Positions 39,701 through 47,192 of a stretch of DNA of 64,000 nucleotides are shown here, in pieces. Numbering within the stretch: the first letter of the stretch is position 1; every line of letters starts with the position of its first letter. A program made the translations under genes and the position numbers. The notes beneath the pieces are model-generated. The model was not told where the DNA came from, ran no database searches, and was given only the letters and a program-made list of their open reading frames with translations. Origin of the DNA: Dictyobacter vulcani (GTDB lineage Bacteria > Chloroflexota > Ktedonobacteria > Ktedonobacterales > Ktedonobacteraceae); assembly GCF_008974265.1 (NCBI RefSeq), contig NZ_BKZW01000003.1, positions 372,001-436,000 of the forward strand, read 5' to 3'.

Positions 39701-42670
39701 ACTGATTGGTTGTATGAGATTCAATGGCAGGACACCATGGAAAAGCCGGAGGAGCAAACAAGCGAGCGTGTGGTCGCCCATGATAAAGGTAGCTGGTTGA
39801 TCTTTGCTGATCGTATTGGTGTGGCACAGCAGATTGCTGAGTTTTTAGAGATGTCGGGAGATGATGTGGTGCTTGTTTATCCTGGTGAGGATTATCAGGA
39901 ACTGGCGCCACTGGCACACTATCGACTCCATCCTGCACGGCCAGAAGAATTTCAACGCTTCTTTGCAGCGATACACGCGTCCGACCTGCCTCCATGTCAT
40001 GGTATCCTGCACTTTTGGAGCCTGGAAGCAGTTCCATCCCTTCACACATCGTCGACACAGTTGAAAGACGCAGAAATCCTGGGCTGCGCCAGTACTTTAC
40101 ATATCATCCAGGCCATAGAGCCGCTTCACTGGCCACAGGTACCGCGCCTCTGGTTAATTACCAACGGTGTGCAAGCTATTGGCTCGTCAGACCAGACTAT
40201 TGCCGTGGCCCAGGCACCCCTATGGGGACTTGGAAGAACCATCGTCTATGAACATCCCGAATTGCGCTGTGCCCGAGTTGATTTGAGTACAAAGATTCGT
40301 CTGACCGAGATCCAGGCCTTATTCCAGAGCATCTACTCTAACGATCCCGAGGATCAAATAGCGCTGCGTGGAAAGCAGCGTTATGTCGCCCGTCTCGGCA
40401 AAGTTGAGCCTGCCAGTCTGCATACGCGTCCATCGTCGTATGCTTTTACTGCCGATAATCCTTTGCTGTATGAGGAAAAGCCCTGTCGTATTGACGTGCC
40501 TGCTCCTGGGAGCCTGGATAATCTGCGCCTCGGCGTTGCCTCTCGACCCCAACCTGCTAAAGGAGAGATCGAGATCCAGGTCAAAGCTGCTGGACTGAAC
40601 TTTAAAGATGTACTGTTTGCGCTTGGAATGCTGGATTATCAAAATGGGGCGGTCCACTTTGGTCATGAGTGTGCTGGCCGGATTACGGCTCTGGGTGAGG
40701 GAGTGGAAGGTTTCCAGATCGGCGATGAGGTAATTGCGGTCGGCGCACCGGCGTGCTTCAGTCGTTTTGTGATCAAGTCCGCTGAGTTTGTACTGCCTAA
40801 ACCACGCCAACTCAACTTCGCGGAAGCCGCCACCACGCCGATTGTGTTTTTGACTGCCTACTATGCTCTTGAGCATGTGGGACGCCTGATGAAGGGCGAG
40901 CGTATCCTGATCCATGCCGCCAGTGGAGGCGTGGGCCTGGCCGCTGTGCAGATCGCCCAACGGATCGGGGCCGAAATTTTCGCTACGGCCGGTAGTCCAG
41001 AGAAGCGGCAATTTTTACGTGACCTGGGCATTGAGCATGTGCTGGATTCGCGCTCCCTTAGTTTCGCCGATGAAATTATGGCCATCACAGATGGCGCGGG
41101 CGTTGATGTTGTCCTGAACTCTCTGGCTGGAGAAGCCCTGACCAGAAGCTTTGCCTTGCTGGCCAACCATGGTCGCTTCCTGGAACTTGGTAAAAAAGAT
41201 ATCCAGCTCAATAATCAATTGAGTCTCTCCCCGTTTGAACGGAACCTGTCTTTCTCGGCTATCGATATCTCGTTGCTCTTGCGCGAGCGGCCTCAACGTA
41301 TGTTGCCCTTGCTGCACGAGATCCTGCATAAATTTGAGACACATACTTTTGTACCATTGCCAACGCGCGAATTTCCGCTGGTCGAGACGGTGGAAGCCTT
41401 CCGCTTCCTTGCTCAGGCCAAACACATTGGAAAAATCGCCATTTCATTTGACGCAGTTCCTGCTGAAGCCTCTGACCATACGGATCTGGATACTGCTCTG
41501 TTCAACGCCTATAGCAGCTACCTGATTACTGGTGGTCTGGGTGGACTTGGCCTTACCATCGTTCAATGGATGGTGGAGCAGGGGGCACGGCACTTTGTCC
41601 TGGTTGGTCGCAGTGCTCCTTCTACGGATGCCAGACAGTTGCTGGCAGCTCTTAAGGAGCAGGATATTGATATCCTGGTAGCGCGGGCTGATATGACGCA
41701 GGCTTCCCAGGTAGCCGAGGTCCTGAGCCAGATCAAAGCCTCGATGCCACCATTGCGTGGTATCTTGCATGCGGCCGCCATCCTCAGGGATGGTATTCTC
41801 TTGCAAACTGATGTAGAGCGTTTGCAATCGGTAATGGCCCCCAAGATTCAAGGAGCCTGGAACCTGCATCAGCTAACGAGAGAACTCCCATTAGATTTCT
41901 TTGTCCTCTTCTCCTCGACTGCGTCCTTGATTGGTCTACCAGGTCAGGGGAATTACTCGGCGGCCAATGCCTTCCTGGATGCTCTGGCTCATCATCGCAA
42001 AGCCCTGGGATTGCTCGCCCTGAGTATCAACTGGGGAGCCTGGTCGGAAGTTGGCCTGGCGGCGGCGCAAGCCAATCGGGGTGGCCGTCTGGCACAGCGC
42101 GGCATCATGAGTATTCCGCCACACCAGGGTCTGGAGGCGCTGGCTTTGTTGCTGCGCAGTCAGAAAGAGCAGGTCGGCGCGATGCCCTTTGACGTTGTAC
42201 AGTGGCAGCAATTTTATCCATCGGTCAGCACTTCCGCCATGTTTGCGCACCTGCTGGAAAGTGAGGCAGGCCATGCTGGAACGACTGAAACAGGACAGGA
42301 GCAGAAGAAGCTGGCGGTAGAATTGTTACTGGCAGCGACAGAGGCCGAACGAGCGGAACTACTACAGACCTATCTGAGCGAGCATACGGCGCGTATCTTA
42401 CGCATCCCGGCGGCCAAACTCGATGTTCAACGTCCATTGCATACCCTGGGCATTGATTCATTGATGGCCGTGGAACTGAAAAACCAGATCGAGTCCGATA
42501 CCGCGATTACTGTTCCTGTGGTGCTCTTATTGCAAGGTATCACCATTCAACAACTAACCGCATTCTTATCAGGCGAACTAACAAGCAAGACCGCCACTGA
42601 CAAACCGCAGCTTGCCAGTGAGCGTGATGAGGATGCAGCAGAACCGCATGTACAGGCCATGAAGCGCTAA
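36731..42670 (+). CDS. reducing type I polyketide synthase, main part (KS-AT-DH-ER-KR-ACP)
   Basis: Continuation of the gene at 36040; the frame-corrected protein is about 2208 residues, one full reducing module. Ketosynthase His motifs ETHGTGT (near 36968) and NIGHSEGAAG (near 37084). Acyltransferase: FPGQGSQ (37670), GHSMGE (37931), and VASHS, a motif that leaves malonyl versus methylmalonyl open. Dehydratase: HRIQGRAVLP (near 38885), HxxxGxxxxP. Structural linker about 39700-40450. Enoylreductase about 40500-41450 with 'HAASGGVGLAAVQ'. Ketoreductase about 41510-42060 with GGLGGLG and the 'SSTASLIGLPGQGNYSAAN' catalytic region. Carrier protein Ser at 42458-42460 in GIDSLMA. No methyltransferase or thioesterase. 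The layout recalls mycocerosic-acid-type iterative synthases. The frame is open further upstream in overlap, but no start has a clear site. Confidence 0.93.
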   Translation, partial: DARADGFVRSDGVGTVILKPFSQALADRDPIYCVIRGSAVNNDGRTSGLLVTPGLKSQEDVLRKAYQDAGVAPEQVQYIETHGTGTIVGDRVEVTAIGRICGEQRSPEHPCLIGSVKTNIGHSEGAAGIAGLIKVALSLKHGVIPPNLHLQQPHPDLPLQELNLRVPQQIEHYQQRDGRPALAGVSSFGISATNAHMVLEQVPLLAQMTQQESSEEPQLSQLFTLSAKTSESLTELAHAYQTELMAASGTTLPTLADICYTASCRRSHHDQRLAIFAQSKDHLVEQLQVFSQSENQQGIVSGAIPARKPKIVYVFPGQGSQWLKMGQRLLEQEPVFLETLQQCETLMRPYVDWSLLEILTTNEDPLILNRIDIVQPTLMAIQIGLAAVWKAWGIQPDAVIGHSMGELAAAAVSGALSMQDALQIICQRSQLLKRVSGKGCMAVVDLTLDEAQKWLVGSENQISIATSNGPKSTVLSGDVAAIEQLMHKLQEQKIYCSLIKVDVASHSPQMDPLLTELQQSLVNIQSHAAVLPFYSTVTGAPLTADQSLDAFYWTQNLRQPVLFFPTVQRLLQDGYSIFLEISPHPILMTAVQKALEVEKVDGVALCSLRRDMDERSIMLQSLGELYIRGISADWSAFYATRGQFVTLPTYQWLRERYWLSEYETESGPQSTSTRTSLARARKTSMHLLGGPCFTSAARPGEYVWEFDLSCALFPYLTDHRIQGRAVLPATAYLECVLAAAKEIFGEDYCALEDIVFKKALFLPDDGSQHVQLIIAPAMPGLASFQFFSLQGESSATHSQWELHVKGTLLLSRQAQISTNIDVVSLERIQKECSDLYVGEQHYRSMERQGLEYGPGFQGIEQVWQGEDEALCQIQIPSVLRASIDKYQFHPALFDACLQAVLEALPQHVLNNDETSAPIVPIGIEHLQVYQQVRSDVWSHARVELEQTDNANQFKLSWQVLDEAGQLILEASGVCLQQLTGDTSTEDATEITDWLYEIQWQDTMEKPEEQTSERVVAHDKGSWLIFADRIGVAQQIAEFLEMSGDDVVLVYPGEDYQELAPLAHYRLHPARPEEFQRFFAAIHASDLPPCHGILHFWSLEAVPSLHTSSTQLKDAEILGCASTLHIIQAIEPLHWPQVPRLWLITNGVQAIGSSDQTIAVAQAPLWGLGRTIVYEHPELRCARVDLSTKIRLTEIQALFQSIYSNDPEDQIALRGKQRYVARLGKVEPASLHTRPSSYAFTADNPLLYEEKPCRIDVPAPGSLDNLRLGVASRPQPAKGEIEIQVKAAGLNFKDVLFALGMLDYQNGAVHFGHECAGRITALGEGVEGFQIGDEVIAVGAPACFSRFVIKSAEFVLPKPRQLNFAEAATTPIVFLTAYYALEHVGRLMKGERILIHAASGGVGLAAVQIAQRIGAEIFATAGSPEKRQFLRDLGIEHVLDSRSLSFADEIMAITDGAGVDVVLNSLAGEALTRSFALLANHGRFLELGKKDIQLNNQLSLSPFERNLSFSAIDISLLLRERPQRMLPLLHEILHKFETHTFVPLPTREFPLVETVEAFRFLAQAKHIGKIAISFDAVPAEASDHTDLDTALFNAYSSYLITGGLGGLGLTIVQWMVEQGARHFVLVGRSAPSTDARQLLAALKEQDIDILVARADMTQASQVAEVLSQIKASMPPLRGILHAAAILRDGILLQTDVERLQSVMAPKIQGAWNLHQLTRELPLDFFVLFSSTASLIGLPGQGNYSAANAFLDALAHHRKALGLLALSINWGAWSEVGLAAAQANRGGRLAQRGIMSIPPHQGLEALALLLRSQKEQVGAMPFDVVQWQQFYPSVSTSAMFAHLLESEAGHAGTTETGQEQKKLAVELLLAATEAERAELLQTYLSEHTARILRIPAAKLDVQRPLHTLGIDSLMAVELKNQIESDTAITVPVVLLLQGITIQQLTAFLSGELTSKTATDKPQLASERDEDAAEPHVQAMKR

Positions 42671-42697
42671 GCAACTCGTTGCCATAAAGGCTGAAGG

Positions 42698-42748
42698 ATA
42701 TTGGCACGTACCTGAGAGAGTTTATATTCCTCAGGTACGTGCCAATAT
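42698..42748 (+). terminator. long hairpin after the PKS
   Basis: A perfect 19-base-pair stem (42698-42716 with 42730-42748) and 13-base loop begin 27 bases after the PKS stop. The T run is short (TTTA). The following 42749-43017 holds no gene I can support. Confidence 0.75.
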
Positions 42749-43017
42749 TTACAGGTTGGCCATGTCATTTATAGCCTATTATGGCTACGTTTATTTGTGT
42801 TTCAATATGTTTCAATTGATTTCATGCTATGCTTTTCCCAACAATAAGCAAGCTTTCATAAAGAGGTGATGGGGCTGGTAGGGAATGAATGTATTATGCG
42901 CAATGTACTGTTTAGCTGAGAGTCTATACAAGCGTTTTACCTTTCATATTGATGCCAGGCAGAAGGTTGCTGCTCGATATAGCGCTGGAAACTCGCCAAT
43001 ACTGACAAGAGGTTGCC

Positions 43018-44277
43018 ATGTTGATTCTACGTAAGAACAAATATAGCGATGACAGAAGCACTTCATCGACGAGGTTTAATCAACGAATATCTATGTATAA
43101 ACTTAAAAAGAGCAATATTCGCATTGCGAATGTATTGTTGATTGTATTGATATTGCTACTCGTACCTGTTGCTGTTTTACGTATGATTAATCGTCCTGAA
43201 CTGCCATGGTTTGGTGTTGGTAAATATAGCAGGCCACGTACCCACACGACTCTGAATCTCGCCACATTAAAGCATATGAAAATGACTGCCTCTTCTTCTT
43301 TTGGCCTGACTCCGCAAGATCTGTGGAAGCTGTATAATTTGCCCGGCAAGGATGGTGGTCAAGGCCAGTTAATTGCAGAAGTGATTGATGGCTCTATTCC
43401 AACCATGGAGACCGACCTGAATGGTTACAGCAAACGTTTTGGTCTGCCCCAATGTACAGTTGCCAGCGGCTGTCTGACAATCCAGAATCAAGGCAACAGC
43501 TATATCCCTAAGGGCGATGATCCTGCTGAAGGTATTCTGGATGTGGAAATTATGCATGCCGTTGCACCCAGAGCAAAAATTCTGTTGTATATCATGAGAA
43601 CCGATAATACCTCTATTGCCAGTGGTCCAAATAATATTATTAAAAAGCCTGGATTGAGATCAATCAATATGAGTTATGGTTTTGAGGGGAATGGTAAACG
43701 CTTTGAAGCTCTGTACGATGATAATCCCAATCATGTAGCCATGTTTGCTGCTTCTGGGGATGAGGGCTATGGTAATATCACACCACCATCTGTCTATCCA
43801 GGCGTAATCGCCGTGGGTGGTACAGTTGTCAATGGTACGAATGAGACCGCCTGGGCCGGTTCTGGTGGTGGACTCAGCAAACTTTATCCAGAACCGGATT
43901 ATCAGCAAAGCTATGGTATTCCTCAGGCCAAAGGCGATCGTGGCAATCCTGATGTCGCGGCTGTTGGCGGCACGCCAATGAGCATTTATGAAATGGGACG
44001 CTGGCAGGGGGAGACAGGGACCAGTGTCTCATCTCCTATCTGGACCGGCATTGCTGCTCTGGTTGATAAACCCATCACGAACGAACTGCTTTATGGTCTG
44101 GCGAAAGTTGAGCCCAATTCATTCAAAGACATTACCTCTGGCACCAATGGCAAGTGTGGTTTTTACTGTACCGCGCGTCCTGGCTACGATTATGTCACTG
44201 GTCTTGGCACCCCCAGGAACTTTGTCGCCAATGTCAACGCCATGAGCAAAGCCCGGGCAATATCCCTCAAACCATAA
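43018..44277 (+). CDS. membrane-anchored sedolisin-like serine peptidase (S53 family)
   Basis: 419 residues from ATG 43018 (AAGAGG upstream). Residues about 36-56 are one hydrophobic anchor/signal helix after a Lys/Arg-rich start. The catalytic domain shows the S53 set: Glu171 and Asp175 in 'EGILDVEIMHAVAP', oxyanion Asp248 in AASGDEG, and Ser336 in GTSVSSPIW. The C-terminal calcium site is 'FKDITSGTNG' with 'GYDYVTGLGTP'. The large propeptide typical of sedolisins (about 180 residues) is missing; the anchor leads nearly directly into the mature start 'LTPQDLWKLYNLP'. It should act outside the membrane, with an acidic optimum typical of the family. Confidence 0.88.
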   Translation: MLILRKNKYSDDRSTSSTRFNQRISMYKLKKSNIRIANVLLIVLILLLVPVAVLRMINRPELPWFGVGKYSRPRTHTTLNLATLKHMKMTASSSFGLTPQDLWKLYNLPGKDGGQGQLIAEVIDGSIPTMETDLNGYSKRFGLPQCTVASGCLTIQNQGNSYIPKGDDPAEGILDVEIMHAVAPRAKILLYIMRTDNTSIASGPNNIIKKPGLRSINMSYGFEGNGKRFEALYDDNPNHVAMFAASGDEGYGNITPPSVYPGVIAVGGTVVNGTNETAWAGSGGGLSKLYPEPDYQQSYGIPQAKGDRGNPDVAAVGGTPMSIYEMGRWQGETGTSVSSPIWTGIAALVDKPITNELLYGLAKVEPNSFKDITSGTNGKCGFYCTARPGYDYVTGLGTPRNFVANVNAMSKARAISLKP

Positions 44278-44361
44278 AAACTGTCCCCCTGTTGCATGTG
44301 TCTGCTTCTGCTTTCCATGTATCCTTTCTAGAGGGTGCGCCTGCGACGTTCAAAAATATTT

Positions 44362-44410
44362 ATGTGTGATGAAAAATACTGCGCGAGGCGCAGTGTTTTT
44401 CATCACACAT
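44362..44410. terminator. hairpin downstream of the peptidase gene
   Basis: 23-base arms with one mismatch (44362-44384 and 44388-44410) and a 3-base loop. A/T runs lie inside the stem rather than after it. The rest of 44278-44638 shows no gene. Confidence 0.7.
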
Positions 44411-44638
44411 TACTAGAATAATGGGTACTTTAGTGCCCGCGTGTGACTGAAGGTACGAAAACATATAGACACAGATCATGAAAAGCAGATACTACCCTGA
44501 CTGATAGCTCAGTGAAGAAGCTAAAAATTCTTAGAATGTGGATTGCATATATACAATCTATCTATAAGTATGTTATGGTAGAGGTGGTGCCCCTTGCTGA
44601 TTGTATCTACTTGAAATAATCCTACCCGGAGGTAGACT

Positions 44639-46063
44639 ATGAAGGAGCTCTCATCTACTCCAGAGCTAGCTACTAAACAGGCAACTTCACGTTCACGCTA
44701 TCCCCGCTATGTATTTATCCTCTTTTGTATAATCAATTTGCTCAATTATGTGGATCGCAATATTTTTACTGGAGCCTCAAATGCTATTGCTAAAGATTTG
44801 CATTTGTCACTGGATCAGGTAGGTTATATTGCTTCGGCCTTTTTAATTGTCTATGCCGTGGCCACGATTCCATTGGGCTTATGGGCGGATCAGGCGCCGC
44901 GTAAAAATGTTGCGGCCTTCTGCGTTGCTGTGTGGAGTATTGCTACCGCCTGGACCTCACTGGCCTCAAGTTTTGTGCTGATCTTTCTATCGCGTATGAT
45001 TCTTGGTATTGGTGAAGCCGGATATTATCCGGCTGGAACCGCCTTACTCAGCGATTATTTTCGTCGTGATCAGCGTGCCCGCGTGATGAGTGTCTGGGGA
45101 GTGGCGCAATACACCGGTATTTTTATTGGCTTCGCGGTAGGTGGTGTGCTGGGTGCCAGGGGACTCTGGCGGCAGGCATTTCTGGTTGCGGCCTTGCCCG
45201 GTCTGCTGGCGGCATTTCTGGTCTGGCGTATGCGTGAGCCACGGCGCAATCAGGCTGATGAAGAGGCAATGCTGCTGGCAGAACAGGGTACCTTGCCTAC
45301 CCTGGAAAAAGAGATTCTCCCTTTACCGGCGCGTCCAACCGCCAGTCTATCTGCTATCCTCAAACAATGCTGGCAGTTGTTACATATCAAGACCCTGCTC
45401 GTACTGATTGTGGTGCAGACCTTTGCCTTCTTTGTACTTAGTGCCAACGTCACCTATCTGCCACTGTTTCTACAGCAAGGAGACACCTTTCACCTGAGCC
45501 AGGCATTTACTGGTATTTACTCAGGTGGTGTGATCATTCTGGCTGGTATCCTTGGCAATCTATCAGGCGGATTTTTCGCGGATCGGCTGGAACGGCATTT
45601 TGCAGGTGCACGCGTCCTGGTCAGTGGACTCAGCTTTCTGGTGGGTGCCCCAGCCTTTGTAGTGGCAGTGCTGGCACAAGACTTCACCGTCTTCACTATT
45701 TTCTTATTTCTCACTGTGTTTCTGCTGGCCATCTACGGTGGTCCCTGTACCGCCGCCACGCAAGATGTAGTTCCCTCATGGTTGCGCTCATCCTCCATCG
45801 CTGTCTCCGTACTATTCGCGCACATGCTCGGCGATGCCTTTGCGCCAGCCCTGATTGGTGTCATGGCGACCAACTTTGATCCTACCCACGGCCAGCATTT
45901 TCTGCATAACGTAGCGGGTCGCGAGTTAGGCCAGGCGCTATTGATCACCTGTACACCAGCACTTGTTATTGCTGGACTTGTAGGAATTTTTGGAGCGCGT
46001 TGGATGAAAAAAGACGTAGATGCAGCCCTGGAAGCCGAAAAAGCTGGCGAGCAACCCCTGTAG
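44639..46063 (+). CDS. MFS transporter, Spinster-like
   Basis: 474 residues from ATG 44639 with GGAGGT 6 bases upstream. Twelve hydrophobic helices. 'INLLNYVDRNIF' in helix 1, motif A-like 'GLWADQAPRKNV' after helix 2, and 'SRMILGIGEAGYYPAGTALLSDYF' in helices 4-5 are typical of the Spinster/hexuronate-type carriers. A cytoplasmic loop of about 55 residues separates the halves. Substrate unknown (organic acids or lipids in the family). The TAG stop is part of a palindromic repeat. Confidence 0.9.
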   Translation: MKELSSTPELATKQATSRSRYPRYVFILFCIINLLNYVDRNIFTGASNAIAKDLHLSLDQVGYIASAFLIVYAVATIPLGLWADQAPRKNVAAFCVAVWSIATAWTSLASSFVLIFLSRMILGIGEAGYYPAGTALLSDYFRRDQRARVMSVWGVAQYTGIFIGFAVGGVLGARGLWRQAFLVAALPGLLAAFLVWRMREPRRNQADEEAMLLAEQGTLPTLEKEILPLPARPTASLSAILKQCWQLLHIKTLLVLIVVQTFAFFVLSANVTYLPLFLQQGDTFHLSQAFTGIYSGGVIILAGILGNLSGGFFADRLERHFAGARVLVSGLSFLVGAPAFVVAVLAQDFTVFTIFLFLTVFLLAIYGGPCTAATQDVVPSWLRSSSIAVSVLFAHMLGDAFAPALIGVMATNFDPTHGQHFLHNVAGRELGQALLITCTPALVIAGLVGIFGARWMKKDVDAALEAEKAGEQPL

Positions 46064-46083
46064 CGGCAGCCGTAAAGGCTAAT
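46061..46083 (+). repeat. stop-codon-associated palindromic repeat, copy B
   Basis: TAGCGGCAGCC, GTAAA, GGCTAATAC. The TAG is the stop codon of the MFS gene. It is also the left outer arm of the nested inverted repeat 46061-46445. Confidence 0.7.
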
Positions 46084-46422
46084 ACTTTTCACGTAAGCCT
46101 TTTTCTGGACGAGATTGACGAAAGCATCTAAGCCGATCAGAGGCCCAGTGACTTCAAAGGATCAAGAAAAGCGAACAGGTAGGTTTGACCCTTTGGGTCG
46201 ATTCGTGCCTGCATGATATCCTTGCTTGACCATGAGCAAGCCTCTTCACGCCTTGCTTCACCGCTTTTTCACTTGCGTGATCCTGCGGAGGTGAGGGTAG
46301 CGTGGAGGCAACCGAATCGACCCAAAGGGTCGAACCTACACGTTTTACCCCTCTTGATCCTTTGAGAAGGTGTTCCTTCACCGTCATGCTATCATTTCAG
46401 CCATTCAATCCTTAAGTGAAAC

Positions 46423-46445
46423 GTATTAGCCGTAAAGGCTGCCGG
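46423..46445 (+). repeat. palindromic repeat, copy C
   Basis: GTATTAGCC, GTAAA, GGCTGCCGGTAC; same family as copy B but inverted and not next to a stop codon. It is the right outer arm of the nested element. Confidence 0.6.
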
Positions 46446-46455
46446 TACGACTGGT

Positions 46456-46481
46456 CGCAGCCTTAAAGGTTGCCGCTACTA
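46456..46481 (-). repeat. stop-codon-associated palindromic repeat, copy D
   Basis: On the minus strand: GTAGCGGCAACC, TTTAA, GGCTGC. It directly follows the TAG stop (46481-46479) of the membrane-protein gene, giving TAGTAGCGGC. Confidence 0.65.
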
Positions 46482-47072
46482 TATGTCTTCATCTCCGGTG
46501 GCCTCGCCTGCGATCAAGTTGCGAGCCAGGGCTTCAGCACTCATGGTGGGCAGTTTTCGTAGCTCGCGTGGGATAAAATAGCTGACCAGGCTGATTAAAA
46601 AGATGCTGACCAGGAGATAAATCCAGCCGTCCCAGGCACCTGGACCGAAATTGAAAAATACGAGAATGGCTCCACTAAAAAATACTAGACCAACCAGCAC
46701 GATCAGCACGCGGATGATGAGATGACTCCACCAGGGCAGAGAGCGACCGTTGGCTTGCAAAAATAAGCGTTGTCGTTCTCTCCGTCGATAGCGCTGGATC
46801 TCAGTATTGTCAGGCGCTTTATAGGCACGTATAATCAGCACAATTCCAGCAATAGTCAGTGCCAGAAAAGTCAGCAAGAGCGCGTCATGGAGTAATCCTG
46901 TGGATTGCGTAGGCTGCAGTGAGCCTGGATTATCCAGGAAGCTAGAGATCAATCCCAGCAGGCCTAAGCCGCCAGTAATCAAGAGTAGGAGTCCATAAAT
47001 AGGATAATACCGTTTCCGATGCAGTAGTCTGCGGCGATATTGTTCAAAATCGGGATTTGATGGTGCTGACAA
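46479..47072 (-). CDS. four-helix membrane protein, function unknown
   Basis: 197 residues. Hydrophobic spans at about residues 25-45, 62-83, 115-137 and 147-166; a basic loop 'QRYRRRERQRLFLQ' in the middle is cytoplasmic. N-terminal 'QYRRRLLHRKRYYPIYGLLLLI'. The C-terminus is acidic. I do not recognise a family. It is followed by a palindromic repeat at its stop codon. Confidence 0.7.
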   Translation of the reverse strand: MSAPSNPDFEQYRRRLLHRKRYYPIYGLLLLITGGLGLLGLISSFLDNPGSLQPTQSTGLLHDALLLTFLALTIAGIVLIIRAYKAPDNTEIQRYRRRERQRLFLQANGRSLPWWSHLIIRVLIVLVGLVFFSGAILVFFNFGPGAWDGWIYLLVSIFLISLVSYFIPRELRKLPTMSAEALARNLIAGEATGDEDI

Positions 47073-47192
47073 GGTGTTCCTTCTCTCCTTGCTAGAAACA
47101 GGTTTTCAAGTATAGAAAGAATGCGAGCGCCCATTTCAGGGCGCAAGCATGGTTTGATAGTGGTATATATCTCATTATAGTGTGTTCGCGCT

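Larger units (their letters stand above)
46061..46445. repeat. nested inverted-repeat element, possible MITE
   Basis: Outer arms: 46064-46096 and 46412-46444 are inverted copies with a few mismatches (CGGCAGCC, GGCTAATAC, TTTCAC, TAAG blocks). Inner arms: 46154-46210 and 46309-46365 begin and end with the perfect 14-base TCAAAGGATCAAGA/TCTTGATCCTTTGA. They contain a 27-base block around GACCCTTTGGGTC with one mismatch. The 100-base centre has no coding potential that I can see. No convincing target-site duplication was found. The arrangement suggests a non-autonomous element inserted into, or built from, the repeat family at 17685 and 46456. Confidence 0.6.

Noticed and set aside
46180..46210. 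GGGTCGATTCG resembling a tRNA T-arm
   Set aside because: No matching acceptor, D or anticodon arm around it; the sequence is explained by the inverted-repeat arms.
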